Shown here: positions 43,901 to 54,795 of the stretch, in pieces
Numbering within the stretch: the stretch's first letter is position 1
How the letters are laid out: each line of letters starts with the position of its first letter
Assembly (NCBI GenBank): GCA_905221605.1
Contig: CAJNDS010000328.1
Coordinates: 85,001 to 149,000, forward strand
DNA from: Symbiodinium natans
Taxonomy: Eukaryota; Sar; Dinophyceae; Suessiales; Symbiodiniaceae
Direction: 5' to 3'
Length of the DNA: 64,000 nt
Position numbers and translations under genes: made by a program
The notes under the pieces: model-generated
What the model was told of the DNA's origin: nothing
What the model saw: the letters and a program-made list of their open reading frames with translations, nothing else
The model's database searches: none

Positions 43901-45035
43901 GGGTTTGGGGTGCAGGGTTTAGGGTTTAGGGTTTAGGGTTTAGGGTTTAGGGTTTAGGGTTTAGGGTTTAGGGTTCAGGGTTGTTTGCAAAAGCCCCAAA
44001 AACAAAGACGTGGACTTGCAAGCCTCATCCTGGGACTCGGCGAAGCGCAGTCGCTCTACGATCACCTGGCTTTAGGGTTTAGGGTTTAGGGTTTGGGGTT
44101 TAGGGCTTAGAGTTTAGGGTTTGGGGTTTAGGGCTTAGGGCTTAGGGTTTAGGGTTTAGGGTTTAGGGTTTACGGTGGCTGAAAGGATGCTCAATGAAAG
44201 AAGAGATTGGATGGAGCTGACCTCACGCTCCCTGCCACTCAGCTGCCGCTCGTCATGAAGAGCAGCCTGCACTGATTTGCTGCTTAGGGTATAAGTACAC
44301 AGTCATGCCCAAAGTCTTCCTGCTACACATGAGACAGTACCAAGGCACGAGGCGAAAGCAAATGATTTGATAAGTGCTTTGCTTGTGAGAGATCAATTCG
44401 AACATGGCCGGCAGTCATTCCAAGATTCTGTTGCAGATTAATAGATTCTGACTACTAGAGTAGATCAGCGACTTGGGTACACCAACGCGTGAGTCGCGTG
44501 AGCCTGGTCACAAGGAAAGCATTCATGTGCTGGATTCTAGGAGGAAATTCTTGCGTTGGGCGGATTCATATGTTTGAGCTGATGTCTGGGCTCGAAGCTT
44601 TAGACACACCTGCCAGCACAGTCTCCACTTTTTTTTGTCAATCGTGTCGGAGATGCTCTAGTTTTTATATTTTTGGAAGCTGCCTCAAGACAGTGCTGCT
44701 CGTTGTGCTAGCTTTACGACTTGACACAGTGCCAAGTGAGACAGAGAAGTTCTCGGATTCTGTTCAAAAAGATTGATGAGTGGCCATCTTAAGAACCCAA
44801 TGGACATCATAGACGAGCCGTCGACAGTCCATCTGAAACTGTCGAACAGGGTGACGGTGCTGTTTCCAAAGACATTTCAAGGAACCCTAAACCCTAAACG
44901 CTAAACCCTAAACCCTAAACCCTATTTGCTTCGTGCCTCGGCAGATCGCAGCTTTTGTAGAAGCAGCTGCGCCTCACGGGCGTTCAGCGCCAGTGCCTGA
45001 ACAGAATTCAGGCGCGAAGAAGCGCCCCAAACATC
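37970..45035 (-). CDS. long coiled-coil protein gene(s), many small exons
   Basis: Minus-strand exons read like one continuous coiled coil. Examples: 45033-44928 (ALALNAREAQLLLQKLRSAE), 44266-44222 (15 codons, AALHDERQLSGRERE), about 44066-44000 (VIVERLRFAESQDEACK), 43866-43737 (WEAARERLARALSSLRLRAR), 43041-43000 (14 codons, DCLLRLREENQQLQ), 41792-41715 (26 codons, DMQLQELHEELARSCLSKQQ), 41607-41428 (60 codons, AVVEAVADKNKLVE at its end), 41309-41255 (DLAQLRSERAEEEAWMLF), about 40622-40571 (QKEVALLEATIESQRKAT), 39600-39529 (24 codons, TKALVEANHERQQAKGELSN), about 38450-38375 (REVLLSELHEAQARCRAIES) and about 38037-37975 (DWDRARLELREEMRNWWRAQ). Most well-defined exons are phase 0 with GT or GC donors. 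Introns hold telomeric arrays and TIR elements. Likely a cytoskeletal or centrosome-type scaffold. Whether this is one gene or several is not known. Confidence 0.6.
38752..38823 (-). repeat. telomeric array
   Basis: Ten CCCTAAA copies; a minus-strand micro-exon-like piece (REPDKMRRQ) ends on it. Confidence 0.95.
38939..39302 (+). repeat. longest telomeric array of the window
   Basis: About 364 bp, some fifty TTTAGGG units with isolated variants (TTAAGGG, TTTCGGG, one 8-mer, one TTTTAGGG). Its right end abuts a family-1 element with no spacer. Confidence 0.97.
39303..39402. mobile_element. family-1 TIR element, single core unit
   Basis: Clean 100-bp copy: GGTTCCTAGTGGGGAATG to CATTCCCTACGAAGAACC, with one AATCCCTTAAAGGGTATGTA core. 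Confidence 0.8.
40289..40374. mobile_element. short family-3 TIR element
   Basis: TACTTCGAGGCTCATGGTAC at the left, GTACCATGAACCTCCAAGTA at the right, reduced core. It gives the minimal form of the family. Confidence 0.75.
40401..40476 (+). repeat. G-tract cluster
   Basis: Runs of six to thirteen G separated by single T, followed by a short C-strand telomeric tract and another G run (40521-40536). Strong G-quadruplex potential. Confidence 0.9.
41799..42645. mobile_element. long composite family-1 element with C/G tracts and degenerate telomeric repeats
   Basis: The left edge is GGGAATGAGGGAATTCGGGC and the right edge ACCCTTTAAGGGATTATATA, the two halves of a family-1 element. They enclose about 760 bp of C runs, CATGG motifs, G runs and degenerate TTTAGGG on both strands. 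A second similar element lies at 50674-51325. Confidence 0.55.
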
Positions 45036-45158
45036 TTTGTTTAGGGTTTAGGGTTTAGGGTTTAGGGGTTAGGGTTTAGGGTTTAGGGTTTAGGGTTTAG
45101 GGTCTAGGGTCTAGGGTCTAGGGTTTAGGGTTTAGGGTTTAGGGGTGTGAAGCATGGT

Positions 45159-45261
45159 CCTTAGGTGCTGAGCTCCCTTGGGGAAGAAAGGATAACCTTT
45201 GGGTTTAAAGGGGATTTATACTACCCCAAGAGGTTAATAGTTACCCACCCAGCACCTAAGG
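45159..45261. mobile_element. TIR element, family 4
   Basis: Perfect 12-bp inverted ends CCTTAGGTGCTG and CAGCACCTAAGG around GATAACCTTTGGG and TATACTACCCCAAGAGG. Confidence 0.75.
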
Positions 45262-45492
45262 GTCTGTAGAGTCGCGTGAATGAGGCAACAAGCCCTAAAT
45301 CCTAAACCCTAAACCACCCATAATACCCTAAAACTCTAAAACCCCAAAAGAAAACCCTCAGCAGGCCGACAACCCCAAAAAATGAATGGAAAACCCTAAG
45401 GAACCCTTGAGCAACCCGAAGCCCTCATCAAGGCCTTGTTCGGTCAACTCTCGCGGCCCCCCATTCAACTTTGCAGGGTCTCGGGTTAGGGT

Positions 45493-45925
45493 TCAGGGTT
45501 TAGGGTTCAGGTTAGGGTTTTGCGACAGATTCTCGTATATTCGAGGTATGCAAGGGCTACCCCTGTTTGGGGAAACACCCCCTCTGACACCAAACTCACA
45601 GCGAGTTCTTGAGATTTGGGGCGCCGGGCCTGGATTAGGGTTTGACAAGCATTCCCACCAGTTCTCAACAAAGCACAGCGTGCACAAGTCCGCCACCCCC
45701 CTGCCCTCCTCCGCCTCCTCCTCCTGGTAATGCTGCAAAATTTGAGGCTTTATGTTGAGAATGAAAGCTACGAATCTTCTCCCTTTGCTGCCTTTACGGT
45801 TGCCCCCTGGCAGAGCCTCATAGGCGACTCCACGATCTCCGGGATCCCATGCAATGCCCTTAAAAGCCCAGAGGAGGGCATCCCCCCCAAGACCTATCCC
45901 AGATAGCACCGACACCATCCCTAGT
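45493..45925 (-). CDS. unknown protein, exon-like
   Basis: Minus strand reads GLGGDALLWAFKGIAWDPGD, then RRFVAFILNIKPQILQHYQE and an acidic turn. It is followed upstream by a family-4 element (45926-46017). A nearby segment, 46110-46025, reads TPSSRKDRTQEPRQEARL. Confidence 0.45.
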
Positions 45926-46017
45926 TGCTGAGTACCCTGGGGCCAAAAAAAGTGAACCTTTCCATTCTGGTAGGATTCTATGTACCCCAAAAAAAGGTTA
46001 CCTACTCAGCTACTTTA
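45926..46017. mobile_element. TIR element, family 4
   Basis: TTGCTGAGTACCCTGGGG at the left and AAGGTTACCTACTCAGCTAC at the right. Confidence 0.6.
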
Positions 46018-46699
46018 AGCATCGAAGTCGCTTCCTGGCATCCTGATCCCCAGGCGCGCCTCCTGTCGCGGCTCCTGCGTGCGATCTTTCCTGGAGCTGG
46101 GAGTTGCAAGGGCCACTCTGTGGATCTCCGGCGCGTCATATTCTTAACATTGTTCATGTTATTAACATTAATAAGATTATTAGTATTGTTAATATTTTTA
46201 AAAAAGTAATAATAATAATGATAATAATAATATGAGAATTAATATTATCGTCTGAGCCCGGTACGGATGAGTCATGGGTGCCGGTGAGCTTGCCCGAGGC
46301 AAAGGCTGCCATGCTCAGATGGTCCAGTGCAGACCTCCATCTGGGAGTCAAGGGCTTAGGGTTTAGGGTTTAGGGTTTAGGGTTTCGGGTTTAGGGTTTA
46401 GGGTTTCGGGTTTAGGGTTTAGGGTTGAGGGCTTAGGGTTTAGGGCTTAGGGTTTACTAGTGCAGCAGTGCAATTGCCACTCCCCAGTAGCTAGCAGAAC
46501 ATACCTTGCAACATTGGCTCTCTGCTCTATGTACGTGTTGCTCTTCCGAGGGACATGAGCTCTTGAGTTCGGACTTGGTCGCAAAATGCTGAGGAGCAAC
46601 GAAAGGAAACTCTGGCACGGCAATGAACGAACGAAGCGAGGCCCAGCGTGGTCCGGAGCAAGCCTTAACAAAAGCCAATTTCGGATCGAATGAGAAGTA

Positions 46700-47640
46700 C
46701 TATACTCTATGTTTATCATATTCCTTATATTGTTATAATATTTTTGGTATGTTGTTACATTAGAGGGCTTCGAAATGGCGGGTTTTGATTACACCCTTCC
46801 GCACTTTCTCACACATCCAGCTGCAGTTCGCCCTTTTGTTCCTTGGAGGCTTGAGTCTCTAAGCGATATACGTGTCTCCGGCTCAGCGCTAGACGCTGGG
46901 CCGCCTTACCGTTGTTGTATGTTATGACCTAGCATGACCGCGTGTGAGCGCCGAAGCTACAATATTCCTGCATGGAAAAAGGAATGCACGCAAATTATAC
47001 AGGAGAAGGCGTCGTGCTCTTGACCGCTCACTAGTCAAGGGCATCTGTGTGAGCCATACTGGTGCTCTGCTGGTTTTCAGTCCAAGCAAGCCCTCCGGTA
47101 AATGTGTAAGAGGGCAGAATGGCCTTTACGACTACTCTTTGGCCTCAGGTGCACTAAGGCAGCTGGGCAAGGCACGTCAAAGGGGTGCGCCCGTGTCAAA
47201 CAAAAGCAGCGCCGGTGTGTCATGTGCCCTCCTATGCGCTGCTCATGCGCTGTGGCATGATTTGCTTGCGAGCGCCGGCAGCTTTGAAGGATCAGATGCC
47301 GACAATGGGAGCCTGCGACATCACATCGGTTCTGAAAGCAAGCATGCACCATGCCACAGCAAGACTGAGGGTCAGGCCACAAGAACCAGTATGGTACTTG
47401 CCCTTGGATACAATTGGATACAGAATCTTCCGGAATCCACTCAACACACTCGCAGCATGGGGTTCGGTCACGCAAGCCGCGAGGCCCCTGGCCATTCAGC
47501 CAGGCATCAACGAGACCAAGTGGGCGCCGCTTACGCTGCCACCTCCTTCCGCGGTTGTGGATATGTCTTGCTCGAAGGTCACGACCTGCAAGTGAGTTGA
47601 ACCACAAGGATGCGCCGATGTGCTGGGCTCTTGCCAAGGG
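46700..47640. other. interval with overlapping open frames, no firm gene
   Basis: Plus-strand frames (KLYRRRRRALDRSLVKGICV; later VWYLPLDTIGYRIFRNPLNT) and a minus-strand frame of 186 codons overlap. There is no telomeric tract between 46455 and 47975. The second plus frame reads quite protein-like, so a plus-strand gene or an old mobile element is possible. Confidence 0.3.
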
Positions 47641-47726
47641 CCTTGAATTGAGCTACCACAACCGGGCTGCTATGTTATTGTCCAATCTTGAACCCTTCCT
47701 ATAAGAGGACTTTAAGTTTAAGTTAC

Positions 47727-48970
47727 CAAGAACTTCCCAGGGCTTCCCTGGCTGCCCGCACCTTCTGAGAGTATGTCCCGGCGCCGGTGGCCATGGCAAC
47801 TTCCTTGTCCAACATGGCGTTGAAACTCTTTGGGGTGACCTCATCCAACTTCGCCTGCACCTCAGAGGCCCCAAGGCTGAACTCAAGGCTCTCAGGCGCG
47901 AGGTCACACCGGGGCCGCGGGCTCATTTTTAAGATTTAAGATCCCTCTTCTGGGGGGAGCTCCTTTGCCGTTGGTGGGGTTTAGGGTTTGGGGCTTTCGT
48001 TTACAAGCTCCTTCACAGGCGACCCCAATGTAGAAGAACCGTTCTCCATCTGAGGGCTCCACATCCGCCAGGGGCACGATCGGCACCAGCTCACCACCTG
48101 CTCCCTCTATATACGGGACTGTCAGAATGTAGCTCACTGTGATGTTCCCGCCACCCTCCAGCAGCATCTGCAAAGCCTTTGTGCGAGGCAGGTGGCATTC
48201 TGTAGTTCCTGCACAACACGCTCTACCTCTGCGTGGCTCTAGCTGAGATCCTCACAATCCACTGCTGCCCCAGGCCGGAAACATCAACCATGGCGTCTTT
48301 GTAGGCATCAATGACTCTAGAGTCCGTTGTGTAGTCCAAGTACTTCTCGACCTCGTTGACGACAACACGGACGGTAGCTCCCAACAGTGCTTGCAACTAC
48401 CATGATGCAGGAAAACCAGACTACAGTGTGTTCTTGAGATGGCCTGACAACTGATGCCGGCTCAATCTCTGGCGTTGTGCTAGGCTTTTCGTGGTCACGG
48501 GTCTTCGGTTGTGGCGAGTACGCTCGTGGACGTTGCCGTCTCCGTCACGGTCTCCGTCTCCGTCCTGTCGTTGCTGTCTGCGTCGAGGTTTGGCTTGCTG
48601 TGGCAGTCACCGTGGTCTCAGTCGATGTATGTGTCATCGTGATGTGTTGGAAATGCTAGTACTTGTTTCTGTGTGCGTCATGCTGGGACAGTTTTACTGT
48701 CACAGTCTGTGGTCGTGGTCGTCGTGGTCACGCAGCATGGCTGGCACACGCGGTAGACATCCAAAAGTGGCGATACCTGCAGGGCGGGCAGCAAGAGAAG
48801 AGCAATGAGGACAAAATTTGATCTGAGTTGAGCCACGTGGGATACGTGGGCCTGTGCAGGTGACGCCGGCGCGGCCAGCGTAGCACAAGTTAACTTTTGG
48901 AAGAACGCGAAGTTCCAGGCGTCATCTGAGCATCCTGCAGTTTCAGGCTGCAGCTTGTGCACATGCAATC
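47727..48970 (-). CDS. secreted/membrane Thr-rich protein with repeated beta module, partly broken
   Basis: A hydrophobic segment (LRSNFVLIALLLLPALQV, near 48818-48765) is followed by Thr runs (CCVTTTTTTTDCD; TSTETTVTATASQTSTQTAT; TETETVTETATSTSVLATT) lying in two frames. Then comes exon 48389-48227 (VRVVVNEVEKYLDYTTDSRV, then AYKDAMVDVSGLGQQWIV) and a segment to about 48005 (NITVSYILTVPYIEGAGGEL), which together resemble the SEA-like modules of dinoflagellate Thr-rich surface proteins. A further exon ends at 47727 (PKSFNAMLDKEVAMATGAGT, donor GTAACT). The frame change inside the Thr run may be an intron or a frameshift, so a pseudogene is possible. Confidence 0.5.
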
Positions 48971-49039
48971 TGTGATTGCTATTCTAGGTAGTATACTATT
49001 GATACAAGTCTGACTCTCTTCTTACTGTAATTATGCTTC

Positions 49040-49210
49040 TGACTATATGTGCCATGTATTACTATTATGCCACTATGGACGATTATGACGATTCTGACGA
49101 TTATGACGGTTACGACGACTATGACTACTCTGACAATGACTATTCTGACTATCATGGCCATTCTGACTATTACGACTTCTACTCTTACTACTCTTGCGAT
49201 TCTTACTAGT
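49040..49210. repeat. degenerate GACTATTATGACGATTCT repeat
   Basis: Tandem TGACTATT/ACGATTCTG units; the protein-like Thr/Ile frames in it are repeat-derived. Confidence 0.85.
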
Positions 49211-49654
49211 AACCTGACTGCTCCCACGGTTCTTAACTCACCACTCCGGCTGTCAAAAACAGATACGCGGTACTCTCTGCCCGAGCCTTCCGGTTGTCGA
49301 TGCAAGCCACACGGGCGATGAGCAGAAGCCACGGCACAAAGGCCCACCCCATGGCGTGCTGGTCACCAAGGTGAGACAGCCGATCCACAGCAAGGCAAAT
49401 GCCTGGATCCAAAAGATGCGCGGAGCGCTCAGTGTCCAAGCGACCGGAAAACTACGACCAGGGGCTTCGGGGCTTAGGGTTTAGGCGTTTAGGGGTTTAG
49501 GGGTTTTAGGGTTTTAGGGGTTTAGGGTTTTTAGGGTTTAAGGTGTTAGGGGTTGGGGTTTTAGGGTTTAGGGCTACTGACTACTTGCGCCCTTTCTGTA
49601 TTCACCTTGGGGGCACGAACTTCTGGGGATCCCTCGGGTAAGCTCAATCTTTCT

Positions 49655-49752
49655 TGGTATGGAATGAGGGAAGTAGGGTCCCTACATAATCCCTTGGAGC
49701 ATACTTCAGGAATGATAAATGATACCAAAATCCCTCATGCCATGCTAACAAC
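49655..49752. mobile_element. diverged family-1 TIR element
   Basis: GGAATGAGGGAAGTAGGGTCCC at the left side (shortened here to its first 20 bases for matching) and AATCCCTCATGCCATGCTAA at the right, with an altered core. Confidence 0.55.
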
Positions 49753-50363
49753 AAGGTTAGAGAGCAAAGAGCTTTGCGGCTCCCACTCCCCCCCCGGTCT
49801 CTCGCCCCCGAACCCTCCACCCTCCAACCCTAACCCTAACCTGAAGCCTGGGCCCAAACTTCCCCCAAGACTTCCACTTCTTTGGGGCCCGTCTCCTCGG
49901 TTTTTAAGTTTGGGGCTCCAAACCACTCTTGCACGGGAGAGTTTAGAGGGGAAGCCGCCAAAGATGGATTCAGGGTTTGCTTTGAGTTCAGGTTTGGACA
50001 TGCATCTGCAAGTGCCCTTTTCAACTGAGACAGGTCGGTGGAGGAGCACGTACTGTATAGCCGCCTCTGTCGATATGCTTGTCATGAAAACCTACAGAAT
50101 GCATGGCAAAGGCTGACTTGGGATAATGCGGAAAGCCAATCGCAGAGGAGGGTCACGGCAAATGTTATCCACTCAGCCAACATGCACCCTGAAGGTGAAG
50201 CTGCAACGCTTAACCTCAATATTTAGCAGAGCCCTAGAGATCCTAACAGCCACCACACATTCACCTCAATTCAATCCCTGGGCAAAGCGGCACAATTGCT
50301 CAGATTAGAACCGGAGGCTTCACTTCTTTGGGGGAGGTTCGAGTCTAGGCAGTCCCAGACGTC

Positions 50364-50675
50364 CTAGTACCTTGTCGGCCGCTGCGGGCGTGGTTGGCAC
50401 GCGGCACAGCCACAAACCGCATGAGAACCGATCAGCTGCGTTCCCGCTGCCACTGCATCATGCACTGCTGCAAAGCGGTGCGAATATCCTGCAAGATTGG
50501 CGCTTGTCGGCATGGTGCGCTCTAATATCACATAGCTCTGCAGATCAAGGATCCAGCACCTGTCCTTCACTGGAGCATCCTGCAACAACACCTGCAAGTT
50601 TCGCACATCGCCTTGCCGAGTTGCTGAAGCTAATCGCTCTGTGGACTGCGGTGTGGCCGAGCCCCTGGTTCTCAT
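50364..50675 (-). CDS. possible coding segment
   Basis: A 103-codon minus-strand frame including TERLASATRQGDVRNLQVLL and WILDLQSYVILERTMPTSAN. It is bordered by a family-1 edge at 50674. Unassigned. Confidence 0.4.
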   Translation of the reverse strand: MRTRGSATPQSTERLASATRQGDVRNLQVLLQDAPVKDRCWILDLQSYVILERTMPTSANLAGYSHRFAAVHDAVAAGTQLIGSHAVCGCAACQPRPQRPTRY

Positions 50676-51325
50676 AGGGATAGGGAATTAAGGACCTAAT
50701 ATATAGATATATATATATATATATATTGTCCAGTGCTCCCGGCCCCCCCCTCCCCCCCCACCCATGGTCTGGAACCCCCCCCCCCTGTGGTGTGGTTGGG
50801 GTTGGTTTTTTTTAGGGTTAGGGTTTAGGTTTAGGTCAGGATTTAGGGGTTAGGTTAGGGTTTTTAGGGGTTTTAGGGTTTGGTTTAGGTTTTAGGTTTA
50901 GGGTTTGGGTTAGGGTTTAGGGTTTTAGGGTTTAGGTTTTTAGGGGGTTAGGGTTAGGGTTTGAAAGGTTTTAGGGTTAACCCCCCCCCCCCCCCCGTGG
51001 TGTGGTTGGGGGTTTGGTTTTAGGGTTTAGGGTTTAGGGTTGGGTTTTAGGGCTTAGGGTTTGACAGGTTAGGGGTTAGAGACGGTAGACCTGGAGGGGG
51101 AGGGGGGGGGGGGGTAAACGCCTCACACACATGGGTTTCCCCGGGCGCGCTCCGTCAACCTGAACCAAACACTCAAAACACGGGTTTTGGCGAGGGTCGC
51201 CCCCCCCCCCCCCCCCCCTACCTGACCATACCATGGGGGGGGGGGGGGGGGCCGGACAGCCAGACGCCGGACCATATATATAAAATAAATACCCTTTAAG
51301 GCTCCTCATGCCATTCCTAATAAGA
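50674..51325. mobile_element. second long composite family-1 element
   Basis: Begins TCATAGGGATAGGGAATTAA and ends CATTCCTAATAAGAACCAGC. The interior has C runs with CCCATGGTCTGG, degenerate TTTAGGG/TTAGGG, a 16-base C run, ACCATACCATGG and G runs. Same order of parts as 41799-42645. Confidence 0.55.
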
Positions 51326-51509
51326 ACCAGCCAGCAGGACACCATCTGATTCCCTAAACCCTAAACCCCTAAACCCTAAACCCTAAACCCTAAACCCTAA
51401 ACCCTAAACCTAAACCCTAAACCCTACCTTCTTGCTTCCCGTGCCTCACCAAGCTGCCGCAGGCTGGTCTCTGTGTGCAGGCCGGGCAGAGCTCCAACCT
51501 TCCGTTGCA

Positions 51510-52260
51510 CTCAATTATTACTACTATTATTATGACTACTAATACTACTATTAGTATTACTACTATTACTATTTTTACAGTATTCCGATTCTTCTTATTT
51601 TTATCATTACCATTGCGACGCTAGCTACTAGACTGTTACTATTCTGCCATTATGACTATTATTACGTTTTATGACTATTACGACTAGTATTACTACTATG
51701 ACTATTGTCTATGCCGATTATTCTATTAATACGTTTTTCTTTGTTTGTTCCTATTCTTGTGACTATTCTTACCATCATTACTAATGAGTACTATGATTAC
51801 TATTATTTCTATTCTTCTATTCTTACTACGATACTCTTCTCACGCAGTATTACTATGATTACCATGATAAGATACTAGGATTACTGCTGATCTATATTAC
51901 TAATCTATTCTTATTACTATACTACTAGTACTATAACTCTACTATTATTACATTTTTATTATTAACTATTACTATATTTTATTATTACTATTATTACTAT
52001 TATTATTTACGTACTATTATTACTATTATATATATTATTACTATTATTACTTATTCTATTACTATTATTACTACTATTATTACTATTATTATATTATTAC
52101 GATTATTATTACTCTTATTACTATTAATTACTATTTTTTACTGAGTACTAGTTACTTTAACTATTATTACTACTTCTATACTTACTATTATTACTATTAT
52201 TACTATTATTTACTATTATTACCATTATTTACTATGATACCATGATAAATTACTAGGATT
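51510..52260. repeat. degenerate TACTATTAT repeat block
   Basis: 750 bp of TAC, TAT and ATT triplets in shifting order; AT-rich. Confidence 0.92.
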
Positions 52261-52414
52261 ACTGGTGCCAGGAAAGGCTGAGCATGAGACCATGCTTGCT
52301 GGAAGGCATCCTTGGTCTGTTGCAGCTGCGCCTGCGCCGTAGGGGTTTAGGTTTTAGGGTGTAGGGTTAGGGTTTAGGGTTTAGTGTTTAGGGTTTAGGC
52401 TTTAGGGTTTAGGG

Positions 52415-53138
52415 ATGACAAGCATACAAATGCGTTTGTCGGCATGCCAGAACAGAAATAGATGGATGCAAGCGGTGCTCTCATCTTTGTATTGTTACTT
52501 CCTTTCCGTACTATGTCATTCTAACAACATAAACTTTTGTTCATATTACATTTATGTTTTGTCTTTGTCTCAGATCCCGCGAACACTTCGTGGTATACTT
52601 GCTGGCCTGTGCTGCGTTTCTCGGGTTCATCACCGACCGCAGGATCGAGGATGCCTGCGCGCACACGGGTCTCATTCCAAGTACGTGTCAAAGGGCTTCG
52701 CGCAAGGTTCTCGAATAAAAGAAGCCCGGCACACTAGTACTGAGGCAAACCGGATACTTTGCAGCGTGCTCTCTCCGTCTTCTTCTTCTTCTTATTCTTC
52801 TTCTTCTTTTTAAGCTTCTTCTTATGATTATTGGTAGTATTCTTCTTTTTCTTCTTTTTCTTCTTCTTTTTCTCCTCCCTCTCTCTCTCTCTGCAGGTTC
52901 ACGGCGGGAACCCAGCCGTCTGTGAGTTAGCCATGCTTGTTCACCGGTAGAAACCATGACAACAAGAAGCCATGACCTACATGTTCTGATCATGCCACTC
53001 TAAAGGCTAGCGAGCGAGTTGGCAACTACTTGGCACGCTTCTTGCATCTATTATCGCACCTCTCCGAGGACTTTCTGAGACTGGATGTCGTTATAGTCCA
53101 TGCCTGCACCCGAGGCAGTGACAATCAGTGACAACCCC

Positions 53139-53169
<31 letters not shown>

Positions 53170-53410
53170 CTTATTTCGTCCCTATACCCAAGTAGCCCCC
53201 AAATAACCCTAAACCCCTAAGGTCCCCATAAGGGTCCCTCCTTGAGTCCCTTCGAAGGCCTTGTGCAAACCCTACCCAAACCCAAGAGAAACGTGAGTGG
53301 TGATGCATAGGGGACAGGATTCGGGGGACCCTTGGGGATGTAGATTCTCTGAATAAGGTCCCGGTTAAGAGAGCCAGAAGAGGGTTAAGAAGGGACTCCT
53401 TTTTATATAC
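52415..53410. other. interval without a confident gene
   Basis: Contains a CTT/TTC microsatellite near 52785-52885, a (TA)n run near 53139-53170, and open frames on both strands without splice framing. The plus-strand segment 52560-52740 is protein-like but unassigned. Confidence 0.35.
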
Positions 53411-53413
53411 TAC

Positions 53414-53762
53414 CTAGGAATGCAGGCGCACAGGAGACCAAACAGCCATCTGCTCGCGCGCTTGGGACGCGACGCGCCGTGGACCAGAGCAGGCGTTGCA
53501 GCAGCTGGGCCTCATCTACCAAGAAAGGTCTCTGACATCCCCGCAGCTTTCCAGCAATACAGGTGTGCTAGTGGCACAGCTTTCTACACCGCTGCTCCCA
53601 GGCGCCAAACGATGGGCAAGTTCACCATGGCCTTGTAGCATTCACAAGGGCGCACGATCCAAGACAAAGGCTTCTCAGCCTGGGCCGCGGCCGAGGCGTC
53701 CCCAGAAGACGAAGCCAAATCGAGCAGAGCCTCAGAAGCTTCAATGCCAGAACCCAAGGACG
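53414..53762 (-). CDS. unknown protein, two exons in phase
   Basis: Exon 53762-53626 (2 bases plus 45 codons) reads IEASEALLDLASSSGDASAA, then AEKPLSWIVRPCECYKAM, with donor GTGAAC. Exon 53531-53414 (acceptor GGGATGTCAG) reads PFLVDEAQLLQRLLWSTARR and ends at GTAGTA. Phase 0 meets phase 0 across a 94-base intron. The 53762 acceptor GGTGTAG follows directly on a telomere-variant array. Confidence 0.6.
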
Positions 53763-53775
53763 CTACACCCCAAAC

Positions 53776-53931
53776 AACCCTGAACCCCAAACCCTAAACC
53801 CCAAACCCCAAACCCCAAACCCCAAACCCCAAACCCTAAACCCTAAACCCTAAACCCCAAACAACCCTGAACCCCAAACCCTAAACCCCAAACCCTAAAC
53901 CCCAAACCCCAAACCCTAAACCCTAAACCAC
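53776..53931 (-). repeat. telomeric array rich in CCCCAAA variants
   Basis: Alternates CCCTAAA with CCCCAAA and CAACCCTGAA units in a higher-order pattern; two similar about 60-bp blocks are visible. Confidence 0.92.
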
Positions 53932-54565
53932 CACGGAGGAATCAGCACAACTCGCTGCCGATGTTGGGATGCCTCAGGCTTTGGCTGCCCAAGCCGATGC
54001 AGAGTAGAACACCGCCTTGAGCCTCACAAGCCATCCGAGGGTTTTGGGAGGGTTAGGGGGGCTTGGGGGGTTTAGGGAGAAACCCTAAACCCTAAACCCT
54101 GAACCCTAAACCCTAAACCCCCTGAAACCCTGAAAAAACCCTAACGTACCCCCGCAACAGACGAGCTCGCGGCTCACGCGCGTCCTGAAGGCCCACCCTC
54201 GGCTTCCCAGAGCTTGTTGGGGCTTTTGATGGCTTTTGATAGCTTTTGGGGTGCTTTAGGGCGTTTTAGGGGTTTAGGGTTTAGGGTTTAGGGTTTTTAG
54301 GCCTTTGGGGGTGCAAAGGGGGTTTTGAGGGCTTGCTTGGGGATGCTCTCCGAAGCGAAGGGTCTCAGTTCCGCGCAACAGGAAGCCCGTCATTTCCTGG
54401 CCGTGCCTGGATGATGCGCTGAGTGTGATCCATGCACTAGAGGATTCAACCACCGAGCCTGGCGTTGGTAAGCATGGGCTCCAGTAGGGCGCTGGGACAA
54501 CGCCTCGGCCCTAAACCCTAAACCCAAAGTGCTAGAGCTTGAAGAAGAGCGGCGTGGACTGGACT

Positions 54566-54667
54566 TGGGATGTTCTCCCTTATACCAGCAGTCCTTAAGA
54601 GGGATAACCATACAAGGGTACTATAAATCCCTATTAAGGACTGCGAGTAAACGGCGGAACATCCCAA
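54566..54667. mobile_element. TIR element, family 2
   Basis: CTTGGGATGTTCTCCCTTAT at the left and GGCGGAACATCCCAA at the right; inner arms AGCAGTCCTTAA and TTAAGGACTGC. Confidence 0.75.
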
Positions 54668-54689
54668 CCCTGTACCCTCAAAAGGATCG

Positions 54690-54785
54690 CTGTGGCGATT
54701 CTGGGCTGCAGGCTGCGCTGCCTCTTTCAGAAACAGCAACATGGCATTGCCTGAGCTCCCGGCTCAACATATCAACCTCCAGCCT
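54690..54785 (-). CDS. coiled-coil exon between two TIR elements
   Basis: Minus strand reads LEVDMLSRELRQCHVAVSER, then GSAACSPESPQRSF. It lies between a family-1 and a family-2 element, so both its introns are element-borne. Confidence 0.5.
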
Positions 54786-54795
54786 TTTGCCCCTG

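Noticed and set aside
50285-50350. A tRNA-like GGTTCGAGTCT T-loop motif
   Set aside because: No acceptor stem, D-arm or anticodon arm could be paired around it.
52688-52993. Arg-rich minus-strand frame
   Set aside because: It is the CTT/TTC microsatellite read as Arg/Lys codons.
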